From Armatimonadota bacterium (lineage in GTDB: Bacteria; Armatimonadota; Zipacnadia; Zipacnadales; UBA11051), in assembly GCA_013178155.1 (NCBI GenBank), contig JABLXH010000010.1, positions 124,001-188,000 on the forward strand: a stretch of DNA of 64,000 nucleotides, written 5' to 3'. Below the pieces are notes generated by a model that saw nothing but the letters and a program-made list of their open reading frames with translations, made no database searches and was not told the DNA's origin. Positions 34,634 to 43,079 of the stretch are shown here, one piece after another (the stretch's first letter is position 1; each line of letters opens with the position of its first letter). Position numbers and translations under genes: made by a program.

Positions 34634-35974
34634 ATGACCACCCCCGTCGTTGGCCTTGAGACCATCCCTCGCCACCTCCCCAGGCGCCTGACTATCGCCT
34701 TCTGGTTCGGTTACTGGGCCACGGACACGGCGCCGGGCGAGGGTTTCGCCGACCTGGAGAAAGCGTTCCGGGACCTGGTGGCACGGGGTTTCAACACGGT
34801 TCGCATTGATGGGCTGTGGAGTTGGTGCTTCCGGCCGGACGGCTCGCGACGGCCGCCGCTGGAGATTGGTCGCGTCGCTGAACCGGGATACTGCGACTAC
34901 GGCGCCGGCACCTCCGCCCGTGGGGGGCAGCGCGTGGATGCCCTGCAGCGGCTGCTGGAGTTGTTCGCCCTGGCCCGCAAGTACGGCGTCTACGTCGCCC
35001 TGACCACCTGGGAGTACCACCCCGGCCACACGCTGGGCTTCATCGCCGACCCCGCCGTGCGGCAGGAGATCCTCGATATTCCGGTGCCGGAGCGCTTCGC
35101 GTACACCGCGACGCAGATTGACCGCCTGCTGCAGGTACTCAGGCAGGAGGGATTCGCCGACCGCATCGCCTACGTGGAGCTGCACAACGAGATCGAGATC
35201 TCGCTGGCGCTGGGACTGCCCGGCGGCCCCGGAGCAATCCGGCGGGCTACGGAGGAGCAGCTCGACTGGCTCCGCGCGCGGCACCCCGACCTGCTCTTCA
35301 CCGGCGACCATACGCTCCCTTGCCCGGAGCATGGCTTCGACTACGCCGTGACCGCAGGCTTCTTGGACGCCCTGCCCGGCAATGCCCAGCTCCTCGACCA
35401 CCACCTCTACGCCTGGGCCTGTGGGGTGCAGGTGGCGCTGTTCCGACAGGCGGGCACTGGCATCGGCCAGCAGGACCTGGACGAGGCCATTCCGCGCCTG
35501 AGCCGGGAGAATGAGCTCTACCGCTGGCTGCTGCGGCCCGACGCCATCCCCTGGGAGGAGTACAAGCGGCACCTGGGGTGTGACTGGTTCCAGCAGTGGT
35601 GGGCGCCGCTGTACCTCTACCAGAACATGGACATTGACCGCTGGGATTACTGGCTGTTCCGCCACTACCCGGAGTATGAGGAGCGCATGCAGGGGTTCTG
35701 GCGCAACGCCATCGCGCTGGTCAGCCAGCGCGCCCGCGAGCGCGGTGTGCCGCTGGTCTGTGATGAGGGCTACATCTGCTGGCCGCCGACTCACTCGCAG
35801 TTCGAGCCCTCGGCCGTGGGCCGCGCCAACTTCGACTTCATCATAGACCACATGCTACAGGCCGGCTACTGGGGCTACATGGTCTCCACCTATGCCTTCC
35901 CCGGCCAGCCCCTGTGGGAGCAGCAGGCCGACTGGCTGGCCCGAACGCACGCACGGATCCTGTCCGCAACCTGA
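34634..35974 (+). CDS. Cellulase-like (GH5-type clan) glycoside hydrolase, cytoplasmic (446 aa)
   Basis: A (beta/alpha)8 enzyme: 'FNTVRIDGLWSW' strand 2, 'YVELHNEIE' with the Asn-Glu acid/base pair at the end of strand 4, 'LLDHHLYAW' and 'PLVCDEGYICWP' with the probable nucleophile Glu at strand 7, the usual clan-A arrangement. There is no signal peptide, so it acts on imported oligosaccharides or another substrate. The gene is 27 bp after the MttB-like gene and 18 bp before the cysteine-rich gene. The substrate is unknown. Confidence 0.78.
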   Translation: MTTPVVGLETIPRHLPRRLTIAFWFGYWATDTAPGEGFADLEKAFRDLVARGFNTVRIDGLWSWCFRPDGSRRPPLEIGRVAEPGYCDYGAGTSARGGQRVDALQRLLELFALARKYGVYVALTTWEYHPGHTLGFIADPAVRQEILDIPVPERFAYTATQIDRLLQVLRQEGFADRIAYVELHNEIEISLALGLPGGPGAIRRATEEQLDWLRARHPDLLFTGDHTLPCPEHGFDYAVTAGFLDALPGNAQLLDHHLYAWACGVQVALFRQAGTGIGQQDLDEAIPRLSRENELYRWLLRPDAIPWEEYKRHLGCDWFQQWWAPLYLYQNMDIDRWDYWLFRHYPEYEERMQGFWRNAIALVSQRARERGVPLVCDEGYICWPPTHSQFEPSAVGRANFDFIIDHMLQAGYWGYMVSTYAFPGQPLWEQQADWLARTHARILSAT

Positions 35975-35992
35975 ACGGAGAGCAGGTGTGAG

Positions 35993-36574
35993 ATGCCCAC
36001 TTACGAATACGGGCGCATCAAGGTGCTGGCCGACAACCTAGCGGCGGCGGGAGTGTCGGTGGAGATCGCGGCGCGCATCCTGGAGGGTGGCGAGGACGTC
36101 CGCAAGGACGCCCGCCCCGAGCGCAAGGCGCGGTGGATGGCCCAGGCCATGCGGCGCATGGACGAGCTGTTGGACGCCGACACCCGCCACGCCGTCCGCG
36201 AGGGCTGCGCCTGCTGCCTGGGCGGCGAGCGCCTGAAGCTCTCCAAGGCCATCGCCCGCGACCATGACAACCTCGCCGACCGCCTCCGCGCCGCCAACGC
36301 AACGCCCTCTGTCTTCGGCCACAGCGTCACCGAGACCGGCGACGGGCGGATCCTGGTCTCCTTCTTTCCGGAGGGCCTCGAGCACTACCGCTGCGTCTGC
36401 CTGCCCAAGGCCGAGGGCCCGGTTTCGATCACGTACTGCTACTGTTGCGGCGGGCACGTCAAGCACCACCTGCAGACCGCCCTGGGCCGTAAGCTGGAGA
36501 TGACCGTCCGCTCCTCCGCCCTCGCCAGCGCCGGCAAGGAGCCGTGCACGTTCCTGTTGAAGGTGGTGGAGTAG
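35993..36574 (+). CDS. Cysteine-rich putative metal-binding protein (193 aa, possibly DUF6144-like)
   Basis: Soluble protein with four Cys clusters: 'EGCACCLGG' (about 70), 'YRCVCLPKAEG' (about 131), 'TYCYCCGGHVKHHL' (about 148) and 'KEPCTF' near the C-terminus. The last two resemble the C-terminal Cys/His arrangement of small 4-vinyl-reductase-like or DUF6144 proteins. I am not certain of either. The N-terminus is helical ('IKVLADNLAAAGVSVEIAAR'). A metal or Fe-S site is likely. It is cotranscribed with the MttB-like and cellulase-like genes. Its role is unknown. Confidence 0.6.
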   Translation: MPTYEYGRIKVLADNLAAAGVSVEIAARILEGGEDVRKDARPERKARWMAQAMRRMDELLDADTRHAVREGCACCLGGERLKLSKAIARDHDNLADRLRAANATPSVFGHSVTETGDGRILVSFFPEGLEHYRCVCLPKAEGPVSITYCYCCGGHVKHHLQTALGRKLEMTVRSSALASAGKEPCTFLLKVVE

Positions 36575-36647
36575 AAGGCGCACCGACAGACGCTACATAA
36601 TGGTACCGAGTCGGCCTTGGGCCAAGACCTTGGGGCGGTGGTTTGGC

Positions 36648-38624
36648 ATGTTGAGGCTTAGTGTCTCCGCGATGGTGGTGCTGGTGCTGGCCGACGCACT
36701 GTTGGCCGACACTTATACAGTGACGAACGACGATGACAGCGGCACGGGCAGCCTGCGTTGGGCCATCGGGCGCGCCAACAGCCATGCGGGAGCGGATGTG
36801 ATCACCTTCGCCGCGTATGTGAGCGGTTCGATCATCCAGCCGCTCACCCCGCTCCCAGCCATCACCGACGATGCCACCGTGGTGGATGGCGACCTCAACA
36901 ACGACGGCGCGCCGGATGTTAGCGTTGACGGGAACTTGGTGGACGACCCGGCGGCATACCCCGCCATCGGGTTGGCCGTCGTGGGGGCTGACGACTGCGT
37001 CATCCGAGGCATGGTGCTGACGCGCTGGAACGGAGCCGGGGTGTCCCTCACGCGTTCACTACGCTCCCGCGTCACGTCGTGCCACGTGGGTGTCAACCGG
37101 GGCGGCACGCGGGCCTTCCCCAACCGGGGCATCGCGGACATTGATCTGAGCGATTCCTCAGACTGCGTCATCGGCAGCAGCTCGCTGACTGGCCGGAACG
37201 TGCTCGCGGGCGGGTGGGCTGATCCCCTCCACGCAGCCTGCGCTGAAGGCGTCAACATCGACTCTGGTGACCGCAACCTAATTCGCGGCAACTACATTGG
37301 CTTGCGCCGGGATGGCGGCGTGCTCGGTGAGGGGCATGTGGGTAGTACTGGTGTCCGTGTCCTCGGGGGAACCGGCAACGAGGTGGGGGGGACCGTGGCG
37401 GGGAGGGGCAACGCAATCGGCGGTGTAGACTACGGAGTGATGGTCACGGGTGGCGCCAGTGACACAGTGATTGCCGGGAACCTACTTGGACTCGCGGCCG
37501 ATGGGAGCACTCTCGCCTCGGTGGCGCGGGACTGTGTTTGTCTTGACAGTGTATATGACCGTGTGACGATCGGAGGCGCGACAGCCGCTGCCCGCAATGT
37601 CTTCGCAGGGGGCGCTTCGTATGGCATCTACATCACCTACAATGCTTGGGCCCGCGTCCTGATCCAGGGCAACTACTTTGGCATGAACGCGGCGGGAACG
37701 GCAGAGCGAGGCCTGAGCACAGGCATCTTCGAAGGTTCGGCTGGTAACGACGTCCTGATCGGCGGGCCGGAAGCCGGGCACCGCAACTACTTCACGCCCT
37801 ATGCCTTGGCCGGAGGCGTGGGCATCCACGTGCGTCGCGGCAGCGAGCCGGTGATCCGGGGCAACACCTTCGGCCTACTGCCCAGCGGGGCCGCCGCCAC
37901 GGCGATGCTCGATGCCATCTACATCACGCAGGGGGCTGAACCGACCATCCGCGACAACACCATCGCTAACGCCCTGTTGGCCGGGGTGCAGATCAATAGC
38001 GACGAGCCGGGTTTGCCCGTCCTTTGGGGCAACCAGTTCAAGAAGTGTATCCGTGCGGTGTACCTGATGAACGGGGGAGCGTGCATACTCGGCGACCTCG
38101 GCAATGCCCTGCAGAATGACAACGGACACAACGTCTTTGCCCCGAGCAACAAGTGGCACATCTACAACGCCACCACCAACCACATCAAGGCCGAGGGCAA
38201 TGACTTCGGCACGATCGTTGACGCCAAGATAAGCGCCAAGATATATGATCAGGTGGACAACGGGAACATGGGCCTGGTTGACTTCGACCCGCTGCTGGGG
38301 GGGTTCGCGCCGACTGCCGCAACGAGTGCCCTGACGGTCTCCTCCACCTCCGCCGCGCCGACGGGGCAGGGCGGGGCGCAGGTGAGCTTCACGCTGTCGG
38401 CCGACGCGCGGGTCGAGGTGACTATCGCCAACATCGCGGGGCGGATGGTGCGGCGCGTGGTGACCGACCACTCGGGCGTCACGGGGCTGAACACGCTGGT
38501 GTGGGACGGTAAGGCCGACAGCGGGCTGCGCGTGCCGGCGGGGCGATACCTGGTGCAGGTCCGGGCGCGGACCGAGGACGGGCGGCAGTGCCAGGCGATG
38601 ACGGCGGTGAGGCTGGCGAGGTAG
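36648..38624 (+). CDS. Exported right-handed beta-helix protein with C-terminal FlgD/T9SS-like Ig domain (658 aa)
   Basis: Signal peptide from ATG 36648 (LRLSVSAMVVLVLADALLA); ATG 36600 in frame is possible but lacks a ribosome-binding site. 'TNDDDSGTGSLRWAIGRAN' is a CSLREA/parallel-beta-helix start. Repeated 'GNYIGLRRDGG', 'GNLLGLAADGS', 'GNYFGMNAAG' and 'GNTFGLLPSG' turns mark the helix rungs. The C-terminal 75 residues ('VEVTIANIAGRMVRRVV', 'VWDGKADSGLRVPAGRYLV') match a FlgD-type Ig sorting or adhesion domain. It probably binds or cleaves polysaccharide at the cell surface; no catalytic triad was identified. Confidence 0.82.
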   Translation: MLRLSVSAMVVLVLADALLADTYTVTNDDDSGTGSLRWAIGRANSHAGADVITFAAYVSGSIIQPLTPLPAITDDATVVDGDLNNDGAPDVSVDGNLVDDPAAYPAIGLAVVGADDCVIRGMVLTRWNGAGVSLTRSLRSRVTSCHVGVNRGGTRAFPNRGIADIDLSDSSDCVIGSSSLTGRNVLAGGWADPLHAACAEGVNIDSGDRNLIRGNYIGLRRDGGVLGEGHVGSTGVRVLGGTGNEVGGTVAGRGNAIGGVDYGVMVTGGASDTVIAGNLLGLAADGSTLASVARDCVCLDSVYDRVTIGGATAAARNVFAGGASYGIYITYNAWARVLIQGNYFGMNAAGTAERGLSTGIFEGSAGNDVLIGGPEAGHRNYFTPYALAGGVGIHVRRGSEPVIRGNTFGLLPSGAAATAMLDAIYITQGAEPTIRDNTIANALLAGVQINSDEPGLPVLWGNQFKKCIRAVYLMNGGACILGDLGNALQNDNGHNVFAPSNKWHIYNATTNHIKAEGNDFGTIVDAKISAKIYDQVDNGNMGLVDFDPLLGGFAPTAATSALTVSSTSAAPTGQGGAQVSFTLSADARVEVTIANIAGRMVRRVVTDHSGVTGLNTLVWDGKADSGLRVPAGRYLVQVRARTEDGRQCQAMTAVRLAR

Positions 38625-38732
38625 GAGAAGGCATCGCGCTTCGGGGCAGCGCTCCTGCCGACGGCAAAGGTGATGGCGGGTGCATGGAAAGGTACCCTAC
38701 TCGATAGTCGCAAAGGTGAAAGGACGACAGAG

Positions 38733-39791
38733 ATGGCAAAGACACTGAAGGTTGGCGTGATCGGCGTGGGAGGGATTGCGGGCGCCCATTTCCCGGGGTG
38801 GAATGAGAGCCCCATCGCCGAGATGGTCGCGTTTTCGGACCTCGACCCCGCTGTCCTGGCGCGGCGAGCCAAGGAGCAGGGCGTCAAGAAGACCTACGAG
38901 AAGCCCGAGGACCTGATCGCGGACAAGAGCATTGACATCGTGGACATCTGCACGCCCAACATGTACCACGCGCCGCTGGCGATCGCGGCCCTGGGAGCGG
39001 GCAAGCATGTCATCTGCGAGAAGCCCCTGGCGCCGACGCCCGCCGACATCAGGAAGATGATCAAGGCCCGCGACAAGGCCAAGAAGCTGCTGATGACGGC
39101 CCAGCACTTCCGCTTCCAGGGCTCCTCTCAGGCCCTGAAGGCGGAGATTGACCGCGGGGCCCTCGGTGACATCTACCACGCCCGGGGTTGGATGCTGCGG
39201 CGCTCCGGCGCGCCCACCCGGCCGGGATTCATCCAGAAGAAGCATTCCGGCGGCGGGCCGTGCATTGACATCGGCGTCCACATCCTGGACCTGACGCTGT
39301 GGATGATGGGCTTCCCCAAGCCGGTAACGGTGTCGGGCGTGACCAAGGACGTCCTGGCTCACAAGGAGGGCGCCTTCAGCAACTGGGGCGGCCCCATCCC
39401 CAAGGAGTTCGATGTCGAGGAGTTCGCCGCCGCCTTCGTGCGCTTTGAGACCGGGGCCACGCTGATCCTTGAGGTAAGCTGGCTGCTGAACCACAAGTCA
39501 GGGCCGGGCGAAGACATGCAGATGTGGCTCTATGGCGATAAGGGTGGGTCGCACTGGCCCTCCAATGAGTTGCTGTGGACCTGCAATGAGACCCGCCAGC
39601 ATTACAATGTGCAGTTGCAGAACGCCGCCCAGGGCGCGCCTCATGCCAAGGAGTGCATGGCCTTTGCCGAGGCGGTCATGAACGGTGGACCGTCGCCGGT
39701 TCCAGCCGAGCAGTCGCTGATCGTGCTGGGAATCCTTGACGGGCTCTACCGGAGCGCCAAGGCCGGGGCGGAGGTCGCGCCGGACCTGTGA
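38733..39791 (+). CDS. Gfo/Idh/MocA-family NAD(P)-dependent oxidoreductase (352 aa)
   Basis: Rossmann start 'LKVGVIGVGGIAGAHFPGW', 'CTPNMYHAPLAIAALGAGKHVICEKPLA' with the catalytic-region EKP lysine, then 'GGGPCIDIGVHILDLTLWMMG', where Asp and His complete the active site. This family oxidises or reduces sugars and polyols such as myo-inositol or GlcNAc derivatives. ATG 38733 is preceded by AAAGGA. It is upstream of the E1-alpha/GRE pair on the same strand, separated by 131 bp with a strong hairpin. The substrate is unknown. Confidence 0.92.
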   Translation: MAKTLKVGVIGVGGIAGAHFPGWNESPIAEMVAFSDLDPAVLARRAKEQGVKKTYEKPEDLIADKSIDIVDICTPNMYHAPLAIAALGAGKHVICEKPLAPTPADIRKMIKARDKAKKLLMTAQHFRFQGSSQALKAEIDRGALGDIYHARGWMLRRSGAPTRPGFIQKKHSGGGPCIDIGVHILDLTLWMMGFPKPVTVSGVTKDVLAHKEGAFSNWGGPIPKEFDVEEFAAAFVRFETGATLILEVSWLLNHKSGPGEDMQMWLYGDKGGSHWPSNELLWTCNETRQHYNVQLQNAAQGAPHAKECMAFAEAVMNGGPSPVPAEQSLIVLGILDGLYRSAKAGAEVAPDL

Positions 39792-39850
39792 GCGGCCGCG
39801 AACAGGGCCGGTGGGAGGACTGGGCAGGGTCGTTCACGGAGCGCGGTAAC

Positions 39851-39892
39851 GGGTGCCGGGGCCAGTCGCGGACACCGCGATCCCCGGCACCC
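39851..39892. repeat. Strong nested hairpin between the Gfo/Idh and E1-alpha genes
   Basis: GGGTGCCGGGG (39851-39861) pairs perfectly with CCCCGGCACCC (39882-39892), with an inner TCGCG/CGCGA stem. No U-run follows on either strand, so it is more likely a REP-like element or a structured leader of the E1-alpha/GRE transcript than a terminator. Confidence 0.6.
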
Positions 39893-39922
39893 AAGAAGGT
39901 CGGTCACTGGAGGCCCAACGAC

Positions 39923-40894
39923 ATGCCGAACCCGAGACCTGACGACCTCCGACATCTCTACCGTCTCATGGTCACCATCCGCCGGTTCGAGGAGGTGGCG
40001 ACCGAACGGTACCTCGCCGCCGGCCGGGCCGGGCAGTTCATGGGCGCCCTGCACACCTACGTCGGCGAGGAAGCCATCGCGGTCGGGGTCTGTAGCCTCC
40101 TGCGCGAGGATGACTTTGTTATCAGCACCCACCGCGGCCACGGCCACTGTCTGGCCAAGGGCGCCGATCCGGGCCCGATGCTCGCGGAGCTGGCCGGGCG
40201 CGAGACCGGCTACAGTCGCGGCTACGGCGGCTCCATGCACATTTTCGCCCCGGAGCTGGGCCTGCTGGGCGGCAACGGCATCGTCGGTGGGGGCATGCCA
40301 TTGGCTGCCGGAGCAGCCTTCACGGCCCAGTACACCGGCACCGACCGCGTGGCCGTCTGCTTTTTCGGCGACGGTGCCTCCAAGCAGGGCACCTTCCACG
40401 AGAGCTTCAACCTCTGCGCCCTCTGGGACCTGCCGGCTCTCTTCGTGTGCGAGAACAACTGCTACGCCGCGACCACGCCGGTGAAGGACTCCTGCCCCAT
40501 CGTGGACATCGCGGAAATGGCCCACGGCTATGGCTGTCCTGGCGTGGTGGTGGATGGCAACAACGTCCTGGCTGTCCGGGCAGTGGCCGAGGAGGCCATC
40601 GCGCGGGCACGGGCCGGGCGCGGACCGACGCTCATCGAGGCCAAGACCTACCGCATGAAGCCGCACTGCATGGTCATCCGCGAGACCCGGGACCAGTGCG
40701 AACTGGACGAATGGGCGGAGAAGGATCCGATCCAGCGGTTCGAGGCCTACCTGCTGGAGGAAGGCGGTCTGGCGGCGGAGGAGTTGCGAGGCATCCGTGA
40801 CGAAGTTGACACCGTCCTGGCTGCGGCCGCCGCCTTCGCGGACGCCAGCCCCTGGCCTGACCCGGCACGGGTGATGGAGGTCCTCTGGGCATGA
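39923..40894 (+). CDS. 2-oxoacid/acetoin dehydrogenase E1 component, alpha subunit
   Basis: 323 aa. Thiamine diphosphate motif 'FFGDGASKQGTFHESFNLC' ending 'VCENNCYA' is intact, and 'STHRGHGHCLAKGAD' and 'YGGSMHIF' are typical of AcoA/PdhA. It forms a 2-alpha/2-beta heterotetramer with a beta subunit. The nearest is at 26521. ATG 39923 follows GGAGG, and the stop overlaps the glycyl radical enzyme gene (ATGA). An E1 alpha subunit without its beta next door, coupled to a GRE, is unusual; no E2 gene is in the window. Confidence 0.93.
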   Translation: MPNPRPDDLRHLYRLMVTIRRFEEVATERYLAAGRAGQFMGALHTYVGEEAIAVGVCSLLREDDFVISTHRGHGHCLAKGADPGPMLAELAGRETGYSRGYGGSMHIFAPELGLLGGNGIVGGGMPLAAGAAFTAQYTGTDRVAVCFFGDGASKQGTFHESFNLCALWDLPALFVCENNCYAATTPVKDSCPIVDIAEMAHGYGCPGVVVDGNNVLAVRAVAEEAIARARAGRGPTLIEAKTYRMKPHCMVIRETRDQCELDEWAEKDPIQRFEAYLLEEGGLAAEELRGIRDEVDTVLAAAAAFADASPWPDPARVMEVLWA

Positions 40895-43050
40895 CCTCAC
40901 GCCTGCAAGCTTATCACGCCACTGCCCAGCGGCGTGCCTGGGAGCCCCATGAAAGCCCCAAGGAGGCCAATCTCACCGAGGCCTTCTTCGAGGTCTATGC
41001 CGACCTGCCCCTGGCGGAGCGGCAGGCGCGGAGCGTGGTCTACGCCCTGCTGCGTGAGCCGATCCACTACGACCCTGACGAGACCATCGCCGGGATGATC
41101 TTCCAGGCCTGCCCGGGTTCGGGCGACCCGCTGCTCTTCGGCGGCGCTGACCCCCGCTGGGCCGAGTTCTGCGCCAACGGCATGGGCGCGCGGTGGGTCG
41201 CCGAGCGCCTGCCGGAACATGAGCGGTACGGCAAGCACTTCAGCGACGGCGCCGCGCCGGGGCACATCGGCTGGGACTGGCGGCTGGTGCTGGAGCTGGG
41301 CCTGACCGGCCTGCGGCAGCGGTATGCCGAGGCCGAGGCGGCAGCCACGGACGAAGCCGCCCGCGAGTTCCATCGTTGCGTCGGCATCGCCCTGGAGGGA
41401 GCGATGGACTTCGCCCGCCGCCTGGCCGAGGGGGCGTCGGAAGAGCTGCGGCCCCTCTGCGAGAAGGTGCCGCTTCATCCCGCCGAGAGCTTCCGCGAGG
41501 CCGTACAGGCCTTCTGGACCCAGTACCTGGCGGTCATGTTCGAGAACCCCTATGGCGGCAACGGACCAGGGCTTCTGGACCGCTTCCTGTGGCCGTACCT
41601 GGAGCGTGATCTGCAGGCGGGGCGCCTTACCCTCGATGAGGCGCGGGACATCGTCACCGAACTGCTCATCAAGCTTGATGAGCGCATCTGTCCGGCGGAC
41701 GGCTGGGTGGAGGCGATCTGCGTCGGCGGACGCACCGCTGACGGCGGCGGGGCAGAGAACCCACTCTCCCGCCTGATCCTGGAGCAGATCATTGCCCTCA
41801 ACCAGACCCATCCGTCGGTCTATGTGCGCCTGCGCGATGACGCCCCCGAGGACTTCCGCGAGCTGACGAGCCGCTATCTGCTGCAGGGGGGCAACCGCGC
41901 CCAGGTCTACTCCGATGACCGTGTGATCGAGGCGCTGGTGGAGGCCGGGCACAGCTACGAGGACGCGTGCGAATGGATGGCCGGCGGCTGCATGGAGGTC
42001 TCCAGCCAGGGCCGCAACTGCGACTTCAACTTCACCTTCGTACACAACATCGCCTGGACCCTGGAAGCCGTCTTGCACGGGGGCATCCTGCCCATGACCG
42101 GCCAGGGTGTGGCCCCGCTGACGGCGACGCTGGCTGACTACCCGACCTTCGAGGCGCTCTGGGAGGCCTTCGAGGCCGAGTTGCGGCGCGAGCTGGACCT
42201 GGTCTTCCGCCGCCTGGACATCTATCTTGCGGCCTACGCCAGGTACCGGCCGCAGTTCCTGATCTCGTCCATGGTCCACGACTGCCTGGAGCGCGGTCGG
42301 ACCATGAACGACGGCGGCGCGCGCTACGCCGATTTCAGCGGCAGCGGCCTGGCCGTCCCAAACGTGGGTGATAGCCTCCTGGCCGTCCGCGAGGCGGTCT
42401 ACGAGCGGGGGTTGTGCTCGGCGGAGGAGCTACTGGCGGCGCTGCAAGCCAACTTCGAGGGCTACGAGGGCCTGCGGCGACAACTGCTCAACCTGCCCAA
42501 GTTCGGCCAGGATGACCCGGATGCCGATGCCATGGTCAACCGTGTGCTCGGGGTCTACACCTCCGCCGCCAACAGCCATGTCACGCCCCACGGCGGGCGG
42601 GTGCGGCCCCTGGTTCTGGGTTTCGTCTGGGTGGCGCAGTTGGGACTGCAGACCGGCGCCACGCCCGATGGACGCAAGGCAGGAGAGCCGCTGGCGCACG
42701 GCCTGGCGCCCCAGTGCAGCAGTGCGACTCTCGGGCTGTCCGCAGCTATCAACTCGGCCACCCGCCTGGACCTGCGCCCCGTCGGCGGGGGGGCCAGTAT
42801 GATGTTCGACCTCGACCCGGCCTGGGCCACGCCCGGAATCGTGGATGCCACGCTGCGGACCTTCGCCCAGCGCGGGGGGCACATCTTCCAGGGGAACACC
42901 GAGGACCTCAGTGACCTCCAGGCAGCCCTGGAGCACCCCGAACGCTACCGTCACCTGATGGTGCGTGTCGGCGGCTACTCTGCCCGCTTCGTGAACCTGT
43001 CGCCGGAACTACAGGCCGAGATCATGCAGCGCCGGCGCTACAACAGTTGA
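40891..43050 (+). CDS. Glycyl radical enzyme of the dehydratase/lyase type (719 aa)
   Basis: Pyruvate formate-lyase superfamily. The thiyl site reads 'GGCMEVSSQGRN' (Cys367, Glu369). The single Cys followed by x-Glu is the pattern of glycerol/diol dehydratases, choline lyase and related eliminases, not of pyruvate formate-lyase, which has Cys-Cys. The C-terminal radical loop 'RVGGYSARF' supplies Gly695. Length is within the 700-850 aa range. The ATG overlaps the E1-alpha stop, so both are made together. It needs a radical-SAM activase, and none is in the window. The enzyme is oxygen-sensitive, implying anaerobic growth phases. The substrate is unknown. Confidence 0.9.
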   Translation: MTSRLQAYHATAQRRAWEPHESPKEANLTEAFFEVYADLPLAERQARSVVYALLREPIHYDPDETIAGMIFQACPGSGDPLLFGGADPRWAEFCANGMGARWVAERLPEHERYGKHFSDGAAPGHIGWDWRLVLELGLTGLRQRYAEAEAAATDEAAREFHRCVGIALEGAMDFARRLAEGASEELRPLCEKVPLHPAESFREAVQAFWTQYLAVMFENPYGGNGPGLLDRFLWPYLERDLQAGRLTLDEARDIVTELLIKLDERICPADGWVEAICVGGRTADGGGAENPLSRLILEQIIALNQTHPSVYVRLRDDAPEDFRELTSRYLLQGGNRAQVYSDDRVIEALVEAGHSYEDACEWMAGGCMEVSSQGRNCDFNFTFVHNIAWTLEAVLHGGILPMTGQGVAPLTATLADYPTFEALWEAFEAELRRELDLVFRRLDIYLAAYARYRPQFLISSMVHDCLERGRTMNDGGARYADFSGSGLAVPNVGDSLLAVREAVYERGLCSAEELLAALQANFEGYEGLRRQLLNLPKFGQDDPDADAMVNRVLGVYTSAANSHVTPHGGRVRPLVLGFVWVAQLGLQTGATPDGRKAGEPLAHGLAPQCSSATLGLSAAINSATRLDLRPVGGGASMMFDLDPAWATPGIVDATLRTFAQRGGHIFQGNTEDLSDLQAALEHPERYRHLMVRVGGYSARFVNLSPELQAEIMQRRRYNS

Positions 43051-43079
43051 AACCGGCTCAAGTCGAAGAGGTTTCCCCC

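Noticed and set aside
33122-43050. Choline-to-trimethylamine pathway from the GRE and the MttB-like gene
   Set aside because: The genes are in different transcription blocks, the GRE is shorter than typical CutC, and no microcompartment or activase genes are present.
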